Shown here piece after piece: positions 1 to 12,806 of a stretch of DNA of 64,000 bases. Source of the stretch: Tetrahymena elliotti 4EA (Eukaryota; Ciliophora; Oligohymenophorea; Hymenostomatida; Tetrahymenidae); NCBI GenBank assembly GCA_000231825.2, contig JH720318.1:638539-702538 (forward strand). The letters run 5' to 3'. Position 1 is the first letter of the stretch; each line of letters opens with the position of its first letter. The notes below the pieces were generated by a model, which had not been told where the DNA came from, searched no databases, and was given only the letters and a program-made list of their open reading frames with translations. The translations under genes and the position numbers were made by a program.

Positions 1-417
1 AAGTAATATACTTCCAATTATTCTTTTATCCTACCCTTAGAAATTTAAATTGTTAATTAATAGGAGAGATAATAAAAATTTTGTGTAAAATATTTTATTT
101 CATCGTTATTTTAAACTTAATTTTTAGATTATTTTAAATAAAATGAAATAACTAAAAAATTTGGTCCATTAAAAATGATAGAGAATCAATCAATTATATT
201 TTCTTGCAACAAATACTGAATCTTATGTGCTTGATTGAAGCATATATAATTATATTATCCAATATACTTTCATAATTTATTTTATAACTCAGTAAAAGTA
301 AAATTTAATTATTTTTTTCAAAATAAAGAAGAATATTATTTGTTAACTAACATAAAGCAAAATTAGAAATAACTAAAACCATTTTAATTAAAAAATTATA
401 TTACTTTCCTGATAATT
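1..417. other. 5' intergenic, no gene seen
   Basis: Very AT-rich sequence with poly-A and poly-T stretches and no open frame of protein-like composition. It precedes the small secreted-protein gene and presumably holds its promoter, but no defined motif could be picked out. Confidence 0.5.
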
Positions 418-795
418 ATGAAAATTTTAGCTTTTTTTCTAGCATTTAGTATGATAGTTTCTATATCCAGAGCATAGGTTAGGTAGAATTTTCAAAATTG
501 CCTTAAAAATAATTGTAATAGTTAATTATTAGCATGCTAGAATACATCTGCAACATGCACTAGTGACATGAAGTCATTTTCATAGTGTTAATCTACTGCT
601 AGTATTTGTAATAATAAAAGTGTTCCTGAAGAAGAATTTTATAAAGCTATTAATGATTGCGTAGATTACTGCTCAGTAAATGGACAAACTTAATAATTTA
701 AAGATTACCTTTCTTGTGTAAAATCATGCTTTTCTGAAAAACTTCTAATGATGTCAAGTTTTTTATTTATCTTAATAAGTATTATATATTTATGA
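418..795 (+). CDS. small Cys-rich secreted, probably GPI-anchored protein
   Basis: Single open frame of 125 codons in the ciliate code, ending at TGA. Residues 1-19 look like a signal peptide (Lys then a hydrophobic run, then SRA before Q20). The mature part holds ten cysteines (28, 33, 40, 47, 57, 64, 81, 85, 100, 104), so it is probably disulphide-rich. The last 17 residues (from about L109) are hydrophobic and run to the stop, which is the usual layout of a GPI-attachment signal. Ciliates carry many small Cys-rich GPI-anchored surface proteins, and this fits that class by architecture, but I do not recognise a named family. The first ATG of the frame is used as start and no intron is needed. 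The role is inferred, not known. Confidence 0.75.
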
Positions 796-1694
796 ATGTA
801 ATAAATTATTTTATTGTTTTCATACATATTTTATCCTTGTTTAATATCAATTTTCTAGTTTTAAAATTTAGAAAAATCAAATTTAACAACTTTAGTAAAT
901 ACATATTAATTATATTGAATTCTTATAACTTAGGGTCTATTTTATATTACAGAGAAATAGTTTTTATTTGAAATAATAAATAAACCTTTTAATTACTTAA
1001 TCCTAATTTGATTTGATAAAATAATTTTGTAAATCTTTATTTTACTATTTTAAAATTGCTTTTTCATAAACTTTTATATTTAATTAAATAAATAAATATA
1101 TTCATCTTTTTTTGCCATTAATTATAAATGAGTATTATCAAATATTTTAAATTAAATTATTAAATTTTAGAAAGAATATTTTTTAATTAATATTTTTGAG
1201 TTTTATGAAATAAAAGCAAATATTAAAATGAATAAAAAGATTGATGTGTCTGTCAATTAATTTATAAAAATTAGAATTATCATTAAAGTTTCAGCAAGTT
1301 TTTAATTATTTTAAACATAACAAATTAAAAGAATAATAATTTTCTTTTGGTTAACATTTTTTAGCTTTCAAAACTTACATTTTTAATTTTTCAATCTGAA
1401 AACGTTAATTTTTAAAACATTTTTTAGAAAATAGAATAATAAAAGGTCACTTATTTTGAGTCTAATTAAGTTTAATTAAATATAGCGCAAAAATTTAAAA
1501 ATCAAAATGTGAATTGATTGAATGATATAAAAATCAATTGAATAGAATATATTCTTGATATTAACCCTTGAAATTTCATATAATTATATTATATCTAGAC
1601 AAAAATTTTAGTATCTTTTATTCAAGTTTAAGTAGTTAAAATAATAAGATAATTCAAAATCTAAATTAACATTTTAATTTCATAAGAGTTACAA
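796..1694. other. intergenic, no gene seen
   Basis: AT-rich spacer between two plus-strand genes. It should contain the 3' UTR of the Cys-rich protein gene and the promoter of CBP20. No other open frame of convincing composition was found. Confidence 0.5.
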
Positions 1695-2640
1695 ATGGCA
1701 TCCTTTTTGTATGATAGTCTTTAGCCATAGAGCTTGTATTATGATAAGAAATCAGAACTTAGTGAATAGGATTATAAAAAAAGACTTGAAACTACTACTA
1801 CTGTTTACGTAGGAAATTTGCATTTCTAAACTAGAGAAAATGCTCTTTATGAGTTATTCTCTCGTGCAGGATAAATTAAGGATCTTATTATGGGTATCAA
1901 TAAAGAAGGTTAATCTGCAGGATTCTGCTTTGTTGTGTAATGTTTAAATATTTATGAATCTACTTAATAATTTTGTTATCATTGTGATAATCGATTTATG
2001 ATAAATTAAATATTTCGTTATTTAAAATAAAGATATCACACTCATGAAGAAGCTAGAATAGCAGTTGAATATATTTCATAGACAAAGTATGCTATTTAAA
2101 TATATTACTTTTAATATATTTATTGTGCAACTCAGAAAGTATTAATATTTTAATTTATCTAGGCTGAATGATAGAGTAATCAGAGTAGACTGGGATTATG
2201 GATTTAAAGAAGGAAGATAATTTGGAAGAGGTATGGATGGATATCAAAAAAGAGATCAATACAGATAATAAAATGATTCTGGACGTCATAATATCCATCA
2301 ATAATGGAAAGAGCGTTAGTAGTAACAATATTAAGAAAGATCTAATAGTAGAGGAGGATTTAGAGGCGGAAACAATTACAATTAAGGATAAAGAGAAGGA
2401 GGTTATAAAGGTAGATTTAATAATAATTAGGGCAATGGTAACTTTGATGAAAGCAGTTAAAATAGATATAAAAAGAGCTATAACTAATATAGAAATGAGC
2501 AAGTACATCAAATAAATTGGATATCTGAATTTATTTTAATTAATTTCATTTATAAAAAAAAGAAAGAAAGAAGCAATTCAAGTTCTCCTGAATACCCTAA
2601 AAAGAAGAGATAATAGCAAGAAGATGAAAATGATGATTGA
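1695..2640 (+). CDS. NCBP2: nuclear cap-binding protein subunit 2 (CBP20)
   Basis: Four exons: 1695-1936, 2033-2086, 2163-2502, 2563-2640; introns of 96, 76 and 60 bp, the last a multiple of three. CBP20 is the small RRM subunit of the nuclear cap-binding complex and binds the m7G cap of RNA polymerase II transcripts with CBP80. The N-terminus carries the SLYYDKKSELS segment matching the family's cap-stacking tyrosine region. It is followed by one RRM with RNP2 VYVGNL and RNP1 AGFCFV, then VIRVDWDYGFKEGRQFGRG, the conserved family signature after the RRM. The C-terminal tail is longer than usual and rich in R, G, N, Q and Y, ending in a Lys/Arg and Asp/Glu patch. Exon joins were chosen by reading-frame phase and by alignment to remembered family conservation. 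Identification is firm; the third intron is less certain because reading through it stays in frame. Confidence 0.93.
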
Positions 2641-4268
2641 ATTTATTTAAAATTATTAATACTTAAAATCAAAAATCTGTGTTTATAAAAACTATTTTAG
2701 TTATTACTCAATAAAATTGTTAAAAACAGTACATTCAATAATACAAAAAAGAATAATAATATAGTTTTTATCTAAGATTATTCATGAAATTAATAAATTA
2801 TCAATGTTTAAATGTTTAGAGATATTCAACTAATTAATTGATAAAAAATAATTATGGGTTTTAAATAAAAAATTTTAAGGATTTACATTGCAATTGTTAC
2901 ATATCTATTAAAATCCATGAATATATTTTTGTTTGAGGAAAAACAAAATTAATTTGAATAATTTATTAATAAAATTATTCAAGTAAGGTATTTAAGGTTA
3001 TCAGGTACACATTCAATCTAAAAATTGAGGACAAAATTTAATTTTATGAAGAACTTTTAAAATGAATAAAAAAAAAATAGGTTTAAAATAAGTACAAACA
3101 AATATGAGCCATGTCAAGCTTTGAAGTAAGTACATCTATTTAAATGTTATAATTTTTAACTTAAAGTCTAGTGAAATAAGTAAATTTTATTTTAAAACTT
3201 CTCTCAGCAGGGTTCAAATAAAATAAATTTGCAATTATTGATATTTATTTTTCATTAAAATGAAAATCTATTATTTATGTAAGATATATGAATACTAAAC
3301 CAATCTAGACATTTGTAATGCTAAATATTTGATAGAAATCTTAAACTTTTACAGATTTAAGGGCTCATAAAATTTAGCATACTTTTATTGATTTTGTTTA
3401 CTAATTGAACTTTGTAAAGTCAACCAAATGAATATATTCAAGAGAATCAAGATATTGATCTATTTTGACAATTGATGTAACTTTACCAACTAATATGAAT
3501 TTAATTACAAGTGCTTTATTTATTCTTAAGGATAGATCACACTTTTTTTCTATTAAATGAAGATTTATTATTCCCCAAATTTCAAATAATTTTATATATA
3601 TTCAAAATTTAATTACTATTTTTATTGAATAACAAATTTATCAAAATAAGAATAAAATGTTTAAATTATCAATCTTAATTATTGAGTGAAATAGCAATCG
3701 TTTTTTATGTTTCATGATTATCAATTCATTAAATTAGTTTACTTTCTTAATATAAATTTTATTTGTTTTACAGTTTTTTAATTTAATTTTTAGAGGACAA
3801 AGCACAATTTCATTTAAATTATTTCGATACAATTTAATGTTTTTTACTAAATTTTTTGGTTAAACATAGAATACAAATAATACAAAAAATTTATTTATCT
3901 TTTTTTGCGGTCTAAAATGAACTGCAATATCTTTTTTGTTAACTTAGCTCTCTAAAATTAACATATTAGATAATATTTGATTAAATTCAAATTATGTTTT
4001 GTTTATTTTTTTACTAAGGCTATGCTAAGAATTTCAGTACTTTATTCCAGCTGTTATTTTAAATATACATGTCAGTGATTGCATACTAATTAATAATAAA
4101 ACAATAAAACTAAAATATCTATTTATTTTGAGAATAATTTAATTTATAAAAGTTAAAGATATTTCAGGATTCATAAGTTTTTCTTTTGTTTTTCATTAAG
4201 ATTTTATTAGTGTCTTGAGCAATTCTGTTCAAAAAAAAATTTTTTGCATCATACATTGGGAAAAAATA
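2641..4268. other. intergenic between convergent genes
   Basis: AT-rich sequence lying between the 3' end of CBP20 and the 3' end of the minus-strand gene at 4269. No protein-like frame was found. It may hold a short last exon of the minus gene near 4170-4210, described under that gene. Confidence 0.45.
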
Positions 4269-5625
4269 TCAGCAAATCAAAAAAAAAAAATTTACCTATT
4301 ATTTTTGTAAATTAGATGAGTGTTTTTTCTCGCTCTAGTTTTTATTATCTGGCTATTATGATATCTTTTCCTTTGATTTATAATCTTTTAACTCAGATTG
4401 TTTTATATCATTTATTTTATTTGTAGGATTTAATCTAGATTCTTGACTTTTCTAACTCTTTTCAGTTTACAACTCATGGTCTTCCTTAGCATTAATCTAA
4501 GATTTGTTTTCTGACTTTAAACAATTATTCTTCTTGAAGTCAGAAAAGGTCCTCTTTTTATTTATTTTTTCATCTTTCAATTTTATTGTCTTCTCAATAT
4601 CCATCAATAATTCCTCTTATTAAATAATTTTATCTTTTTATTTTTATGATTTACAATTTTATTTCTTTAATTGTTTGTTTGTTTCTTCATCAAGCTTGGC
4701 TTTACTTAATGGACCATCAACAGTGCTTTCGATTTCTGAGCTTTTATTTTTAACACTAGTATCAGTAACATTCTCTTCACCTTTTTAAATTTGTAAGATG
4801 AAGATTTTAGATATTTTCAAATACACCAAACTTAAAAAGAAAATAAAGCTTTATTGAAATTCATAAAAAATCCTCTAAAATTGTAAAATTACTATCCTAA
4901 ATAGCTGAGCAATTTTTTAAATCTTGGGATTTTTTAGTATTTTCAGAATCATTTTCCAGCAGATATTTGATATAAAAGTCATCAATAGTATTATGTTAAG
5001 ATTATGTCTAGTTTTCTTCATCTTCGCTTTAAGATAAATCACTATCATTGTGGCAAAAATCATATTCTATATCGTACTCATACCAGTAGGGTTTTTTGTC
5101 TTTTGCAAAAGGGTTTTCTAATTATGTTTTATATTTAATCTTTTTCTCATAAGCTCCAATTTTCGAAGTAACATTATAGTTAGCTTCTATCTTAAATCCC
5201 TCAATAGAGGCATTATACTTTTTTACCAAGAATGTTTCAATTTATTAAATTTCATCTTTAGTGTGATTTGAGACAATTTATTTTAATTTTTGCAAATAGG
5301 TATTTCTTGGAAGCAATTCGCATTTATCAATATCAATTATGTATTCTGGCTAAATCTCGTCAAGGCTCTCCCATTTTCTTTCTCTAATTTATTTGATTAA
5401 ATTATCTATTTTTAATGGATTCACAATCATGTCATCTTAAAAATATTCCCTTAACTCGTATCTGATATTTTCTCTTATTTCCTTCTCTTTCTAATATTCT
5501 TCTGTCATTTCAACTTTTTTGTAAATGTTTCCTCTCCTTGTTTCTATAAATGGAGTGTTTTATGGAATATTTATTTAAAAAGACTTAACAGATTATTTGT
5601 AGTTATCCTAACAAAATTTGTTCAT
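4269..5625 (-). CDS. hypothetical Lys/Glu-rich protein
   Basis: Two exons on the minus strand: 5625-4893 and 4780-4269, with an intron at 4781-4892 (GTAATT...AAAAAG, phase 1). The product is about 414 residues. The first two thirds are a charged, possibly folded region with WYEYDIEYDF near the middle. It is followed by an acidic stretch (SDLSQSEDEEN) and a Lys/Gln/Ser-rich, probably disordered C-terminus. No family is recognised. The intron is required because the first exon otherwise meets TGA, while the downstream frame is clearly protein-like. A GTAAAT splice donor just before the T-tract at the 3' end means the last residues could instead come from a further short exon. The start is the first ATG of the open frame. 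Confidence 0.7.
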
Positions 5626-6708
5626 TTTCAATAAGAAATTATGTGTCAAATTTTTAAAAACAAAAAGTTTATTTTCAATAATCTATTTGTTCTCATTAAG
5701 AAACTAACAAAAAAATCATTTAAATTAATAGCGGGAAGTAAGTAGTGGGCTCATTTAAACTAAAAATTACAAATAATTAGAGTGATTTTTTGCTTGTTTT
5801 TTTGGGAGAAAATTTTGACTTTTTTAAAATAAGTTTAAAATATTTTTTTAGTTGAATCATAAAAAAGCAATGCCAAACAATAATAAATGAATATCTCACC
5901 ATTTAATCAAGTCTAAATAACTGAAGCGTCTTCAAACTTTAGTATTCTTTCTCATCAAAATTTAATTACAACTACACAATTTTAATTAATGTAAGCTAAT
6001 CAAGCCAAGAAATTTATTCGTGATAATTTATTATTTTCGTAAGGCACCAAACAAATTTTGATTAGGTTTTTTTCTTATTGGCAATCATCTCAATGAAATA
6101 GAACTGATAAGAAAATAGGATTTTGATTATATTAATTAGAGATTAAAAAATAATGAAATACTCATTTCTCGTAAATATTAATTCGTCATTGAAACCCAAA
6201 TAGTAGAAAATTTCTTCAAATATAATTTGTCTGCTTGCTGAAGTGTAATGAATGTATTAAAGCTATTCAAATATTTGATAAAAGAAAAATTAAATTTTGA
6301 TTATTTCTGCCTTAACTTTAGTTAAATCTTAAAAAGTAGTAGTTTTCTTCTGCCACTACTGCTGCTAAATAAAAATAATATAACATGGTTGTAGAGACTA
6401 TGAATATTATTAATTTGATTAGATAGAAGATTTCTTAGCTTTTTGATTGGTATTAAAAGTACTAGCTAAATTTATATTAATTTAAATTTACTTCTTCAGA
6501 AAAGAATTTCATCAGTAATTTTTTAATGTATGCCATATAAAAGAAATTTCTCTAATAAATTTGGGAATATATCAATAATTAATATCACTTACAATAAATT
6601 CCATAGCAATCTAACCAGAAATCATCAAGCAAATAAAAAAAGAAAATCCATTTTCTCAGCTTACAGTGATAAATTTTTCATAAACCCGCAGACAGAACAA
6701 AAAACTTT
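5626..6708. other. intergenic with an unassigned open frame at 5887-6096
   Basis: The spacer between divergent genes holds one plus-strand open frame, 5887-6096 (69 codons, starting MNISPFNQVQ), of protein-like composition. It could be a 5' exon of the gene whose later part is the open frame at 6709, or of the first paralog at 7353, but I could not find a splice path with good sites that joins them. Confidence 0.3.
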
Positions 6709-7179
6709 ATGAAAGAAGCATTAAATTAGAAATCTTCTTTTGATAACAAATTACTAGAAAGTTTTTAATCCTAATATCTCTAATGTTCTTCTTAAAAGTC
6801 ACGAAGATAAATTAGAATAAGAAAATTTCTGCTGTTGTTTGAACAATCAAAAATAGATAAATATAAATTTGAGTAGTTTTTGATTTAGTTTACTGAGTCC
6901 TTAAAATCTAAATCAAAAGCTATCATAGTCTATTTAATAGAAAAGGAGAGCAAAATCTATATCATAACTATTGTTCTTAAGGAAATAGGACTATCTCATC
7001 CTGCTTGTAATAAGTATTTTATCAGACTTTTTTAGATTGTAAAAATTTAGAAATAATAAGGTTTAAACACCATCAAAAATAATCAAAAACAGACAGAAAT
7101 TAAATCAGATTTTATGAGAAAGAAGTAAAACTTCTTAACCAGACTATTTTTCTCTCTGATTGAGGACCCAGATATCTGA
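6709..7179 (+). CDS. possible small protein or exon, unrecognised
   Basis: An open frame of 156 codons (ATG at 6709, TGA at 7177). It starts with a basic, helical-looking segment. The middle part (residues about 65-110) has the alternating pattern of a cyclin-fold helix pair, with KEIGLSHPACNKYFIRLFQ distantly like the end of a TFIIB-type cyclin repeat. That resemblance is weak and is only a hint. Because TGA is the only stop in this code, open frames of this length are expected by chance in AT-rich DNA, so the gene is unproven. It ends about 170 bp upstream of the first member of the paralog family and may be a separate gene or an upstream exon. Confidence 0.3.
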
Positions 7180-7352
7180 AAATCAAAACAAATCTTCAAA
7201 GACCCAAAATCTCTCTTTGGATTATAATAATTAATTATTCAAAAACTTTAAATATACAATCTAAAAACTAATATTAACATCTGTATAACCTGCAACAGTT
7301 TATAAACTATATATTTAACACTATTAAGAAACTCACTTTTCACCTAACAATT

Positions 7353-9782
7353 ATGGAAAGAAATTTCAATTAATTCTTTTAGCCTTCCTCAATTAATAAC
7401 ATGGTACCTGATAGTCACCTCTAAAATTTACAAGCGTAACTACAATCTGCTTCAGCAGAATAATAAACTAATTAATTTATCTTAAATAGATTTGGAGTTT
7501 AGTATAGTTGTCAATAAAGCGAAAATTTATAAGAAACCAAAAATTAATTATTATAATCCAAAAATAACTTTACACATAATTATGATTAAATGTAAAACTC
7601 AATTTTCCCCGAAAACATAAATTTACAAAGTTTACTAAATAGACACAATATTGAGAATAATTAGCATCAATAAAATTGTATGCACAATAATAAAATAGGA
7701 AATTACAACTTTATGATGCAAAATGGTAATAATTAAATCTCTGAAAATCTCTTAAGTTAATTGGCATATTAGCAAAAGTAGTAGCTTCTTTAATAATAAA
7801 ATCTGAACTTTAATTTAAAAAATTTAAATAGCAATTATTCGCTTTCGTAAAAGTATAACCCCAAGCAAATGATTGATTTAAACAGAGATATTTAAAATTA
7901 AAATAAGATGATATAAACTTAATAATATACTTTAGACCAATACTAAAATCAGTAAAATCTTTTTTCTAAACCTTTGTAACAGTAATAACACTTATTTAAT
8001 AACTAATATCATTTATAAAATAACATGCAAAAAAATATTAACTTGAACTAATAAAATAATTTACCTTAATATATTTAACAATAATAACAATATTAATAAT
8101 ACCAACAGCAAATTAATTAAAATTATAACAATTAAATCTCCTCCTTGAATAATCTTTAACAAAATTAATTTATTAATACAAATAATAATTAGAATATCTC
8201 TTAATCACTTAACAGTTAAAATATTTTACAAATATAAAAATAATTATTATAAGAATAAGAAAAAATGAATATTCTTAATAACTTAAATAATACAAATAAT
8301 TATAGTAGTACTTTATTTGCAGCATAACTGGCTGAACAAGTTTAAAAATGCTAAAATTTTATCAGATAATTAGAATAAAAACTTGAAAATTCTTTGAGAA
8401 ATCAAGCATAAAATATGGTTGAACCTTCTACTTTTGTTAAAATAGAAAACAGTATCTAAAATTTATCAGTTTCTAACTGTATACCATTAAATAATCAAAA
8501 AAATTAAGTTTCATTTTATACCTAACAAGAATCTTAAAGCAAAAAAATATTTAAAGCTTTAAATTAATAACCAGCAAATGAATTAATATTAATATTTACA
8601 AAGAAAGAAAATGATTAGTTAGAAATAAGCAAATAAGAATTATTATCATCTAGCAGAAGTGGAGTTTTTAGAGAAAATAAAAATGATAATGAATCTGATT
8701 AAACAGAAAATTAATTAAAGGCATAAGATTTTTAAGTTTTAAAAACAAAAATTGAAGAAAAAGAATAATCAAAGGATGTAATATTTGAGAATATTAATCC
8801 AAAAAATGAATTTCATTTGAATGAAAATACCATTGATTAAAAAGATGAAATAAACTCTTAAACTATCCAAGATCAGTCATCGACCAATGTTTCAAATAAA
8901 AATTTCTCAAATGAAGATGCAATTTTAGAACAAGAAGAAATTTATCTTGATAAACAATCTAACAGCTAATCTAAAAATTCTTAAAACCCTAAACATTCTC
9001 TTAAAAAAAGTAAAGGTAAATCTAAGAAAAGTAGATCTCAAAAAGAGTTTTATCTCTCTACATTAAAGAAGTAAAAATCTGAGCAATAAAATAATGGCAT
9101 AAGAAGTGCTTTTGCAAAGAGAAATGGAGTTTAGACTTAATAAACTGAAGATAATAAAAGTTAAAACGAAGATACTGCAGATAAAATTCAAATTACTCAA
9201 TAACAGATCAGTTAATTAAATAAAAATTTTGAATAAGAGATTGAGTAATAAAAATATGAAGAAATTATGTAAAAGAAAAAAGAAATGCAAAATGAAAGCA
9301 ACTACACTAAAAATATTCTTAAAGGTTTCAGAAGATACTTCATTAAAAATTTTTACAACAACAAGAAGCTCATGAACAATTTCGAAAAGTATTATAGCAT
9401 AAACTCCTTAAACAACGAATTTATACTTAAATTGCTAACTGTTTCTCCATATGTAAACTACTTCAAAGATTTCTTGTAAGAAGATCCTGAATGGTGGATG
9501 GAAGAAGCCAAAATATCTAACAAAGAACGTTAACGTTAAATATTCAGCTTATACCAAAAGAAAGACATCAATTTAATCAAGACAAAAAGAAAAAACTTCA
9601 ACTAGAAGATTATTGGCAAACTAGAAAAATCAGATGTAAAAGAGAAATAAACTTGTGAAGATTAGTTATATTAAGAAGAAAATGATGTCATAAACTCAGA
9701 AATAACTTTAAATATACAAGATTTAAGTGGTTAAAGAGAGCAAACTTCTGATTTAAACGCTGAAATATCTGAGTAGATATGA
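7353..9782 (+). CDS. Q/N-rich protein with C-terminal NYTKN/WW domain, paralog 1
   Basis: One uninterrupted frame of 809 codons, largest of the four paralogs. Residues 1-330 are almost pure Gln/Asn/Leu/Tyr-rich, prion-like sequence, written largely with TAA and TAG. Residues about 340-640 are Glu/Lys/Ser-rich with a Lys-Ser patch (SLKKSKGKSKKSRSQKE). The conserved domain starts at about residue 649 (SNYTKNILKGFRRY) and runs through LNNEFILKLL, SPY, DPEWWMEEAKI and ends at KTKRK near 745. A 60-residue acidic tail follows. The domain is shared with the genes at 12807, 23140 and 27565 and I know no name for it. The frame is open upstream of the ATG, so a 5' exon is possible. Function unknown; a nuclear or RNP role is only a guess from the composition. 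Confidence 0.88.
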
Positions 9783-12700
9783 AAATAAATTAATAACAAA
9801 GGAAATTTAAAAAAATTTCTAGAAGGAAGCAATTTTAATAATGAAGATTTGTTTACAAAAAATATATTAGTAAGTTTTATTGACAAAAAATCATCTATTC
9901 TTACTAATTAAATGTATTAAAATATGTATTGGATCATTATTTATAATACATGTGTAAATTATTATGTACTAAAGTAATTAAAAACTCCCAAAAATATCTT
10001 CAAAAATATAGACTTTCATGGCTACTAAATGGTGGTATTTATCCACTTGAACATAAAATTGTATAGAGTAAATAAATATTTAAGTATTTTTCAATTATTT
10101 TATTATCTCATTTAATAAGGTCTTCAATCATTTTTATAGACTTAGTCTATTAGTTAAAAAGAAAATTCATCATAAGTAAACCAAGAGATTATTGACCTTT
10201 CAAATGTGGTAAGTAAATCTATTCTAAATGATTTTTGTCTAATTTATGAAATTTATTAGCCAAGTTAATCGATAAAGTTCAAGATAGAAAATTAGAAGAT
10301 TAATATTAATTATCTCTGGAAAATAAGGTCTTGAAACATTTGATATTTAAAAAAAAGATATTTTGATTTGTAATCATTGTCAAAAGTCAAAAAAAGTGTA
10401 TGCTTTTAATTTTTTTTCAAACAAAAAAATATTTTTTTGGAAAATTTATTTTTGTCTTTTTAAAAGAATTGTAATTTTTATCTTTCTAAGGCATGTAAAT
10501 TTTTAGATTGCTAAAGTTTGCATCAATAAATAATTTTGTTATACTTTACAAACTCATTTTTACTTTTCATAAATATCTCACTTATTTCATCATCATTTTT
10601 TGAAAGGCAAATAAAAAACCTTTAAAAATATTTGCAAGTCAGCTTTTATTATGAAATAATTAGGTTTGTAAACTTCTTCAAAGCTAATAGATTGATAATT
10701 GGATAATCAGTGGAAGTATAATATTTTTAACTTGGTATATATTAAATATTAAACAAAACTTTTTTCTTTTTAAATCTTATCTTGATTGAGTGTAATTTAA
10801 AAATGATTTGAATGTTTTTAATATTGGATTTTTCAATACTTTCATGATATTTTTTCAAAGTCTATAAGATACAGAATAAAATTAATCAATTTTAAGATTA
10901 TCCCAGAAAAATAAACTTAAGAGGAAGAGGAAAAGAACTTTTGCTTCTTGTGGTCCGGGATTTAATTTTTAAATAAAATAATGATCGAAAGATTTAAATT
11001 TTGTATTAATCCAACTTACTTTTTATTCCTTAGAAAAAATTTCTCTACATAACATCAATCAATTTCTAAAATGAAAAATTCTTATGAACTTTTAATTATC
11101 AACCCCAAAAAGGTAATAAGGAAAAATAGAGTTAATTTTTTTACTTAATTAAATATTTTATAGTTTTGATTTGAGCTTCATAAAAAATTGAGTACTAATC
11201 ATTTATGATATGTGCAAATTTAAAAATAAATATAATTTAATCAAAACATACCAAGGTAAAATTTAATGCAAATTTTTCAAAAAGAATGAAAGAATAAGAA
11301 GGCTTAAAAATCAATAAAGGTTTCATTACTATATATAGAAAGCTGGTTGATAAAGTGGAAAAAAGTTGATTATTTTGTAAATAATTTGTAAAAATGAAAT
11401 CATCTTGAAATTTTGAGGAGAAGTAAAAGGCTAAGGCGTGGATTTGGGCTGCTTACAAAAAAAAAGAATAAGATCTAAATATAACTATGATTGGTATAGT
11501 ATGAGGCTTTAATTAAATCGTTTGAGTAGAATAGTAAAAATCAAATCATCCCTTGTTTTTATAGAAAATTGTAATATAAATAAATAAATCAGGCAGTTGA
11601 TATAAACTCAATGACAAATTAAAAATTCTGGTAAAAAAGTAATTATCAAAACTTAAATTTGTGTATCTCATTCATTTTGTTTGTCAAAAGAAAAGAAGAA
11701 TTTTTGAATATTAATTTTTGTAACCTTTTTGAATAATTAGTATTCATGCTAAATTCAATTTTTTGTTTATTTTAATACTATTCTTATTATTTTAAACATA
11801 AGATATTTTATCACTTTTATGGGATTTTTTTTATATCAATTTTTATGAAATGCTATTAACTTTTAGAAGATTTTCTATTTTTTGGAAATCTGTGTAAGTA
11901 AATCCTCAGCATAATCTAAAAATATTAAATGGGCGTTTGCACAATACCTAAAATACCTGAGATAATTCAAAATTTATTTTTGATAATTCAACATATTTAA
12001 AGATTAAATAAATGATTGATCTTGGCTCAAAAGTATTTGTTTGCCAGCAAAGTGTATCTTTTTCTTGATTTTTTTTGTTTTGAATTTGAAAAGGTTATTT
12101 GTAATATTTGGTTCATTTACATTTGGGACATCATTAAAGTAAAAAGCAGTAGAAAACCACTCGTTGAGATAAAAAAAAGAAGAAAAAAAGAAAAAAATTT
12201 AAACTGATTTGATTCTATATCTATGGTCGGTCTATGAACTTAATCAATAAATTTTTAAAAAAATTATTTATAGTCATTATTTGCTCCACTTACACATAGT
12301 AATATGTTGAATTTTAAGTCCTAAGTAAAATAGCATTTTTGAAAAATAATTTAGAATTAATAAAAATGATCATTTAAATGTTTTGTTGATGTTGTAATTA
12401 CATGAGATAAATTTATTTTAAAATTAAATTATCCTATCATCGTATTTATAAGGATTAAAGTGTAAGTTTATACCAAATCGATAGAGTATTTTTTTACAAA
12501 AAATAATAGAAAAAAAAATTCAGGGTAAGTTAAAAAAACAAAATCAGCTTTCCTTGCAAGGACTAATTAAGCTTTTTGTCGACTGCTTTTTCAAAAAACA
12601 AAACTTGGATCTCATCTGTAAATTAAAAATTTTAACATATCAATTGAATCCGGTGTTTTCAAATGATTATAACAAAGAAAAAATTAACAATTAAAAGAAT

Positions 12701-12806
12701 GAATAATAATATTAATTATAAATAAATAACTAAACAAAAGAAAAGTGAAAAGTTTAAAAAAAAACTCTGGAAAAAAAAAATAAACTAATTAATATTTAAA
12801 CCTGAA
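9783..12806. other. intergenic between paralogs 1 and 2
   Basis: About 3 kb of AT-rich DNA. A 63-codon frame at 12016-12207 (hydrophobic then Lys/Arg-rich) has no supporting features and looks like chance. A few locally less AT-rich patches occur near 10921-10965 and 11410-11460, but no RNA gene or repeat could be recognised in them. Confidence 0.45.

Noticed and set aside
2155..2515. Open frames of 105-118 residues on both strands in the standard code
   Set aside because: They overlap the third exon of CBP20 in wrong frames; the CBP20 frame carries family-specific conserved residues.
6709..7179. TFIIB-type cyclin repeat
   Set aside because: Similarity is limited to hydrophobic spacing and a short KEI motif, with no zinc ribbon or second repeat found; not enough to name it.
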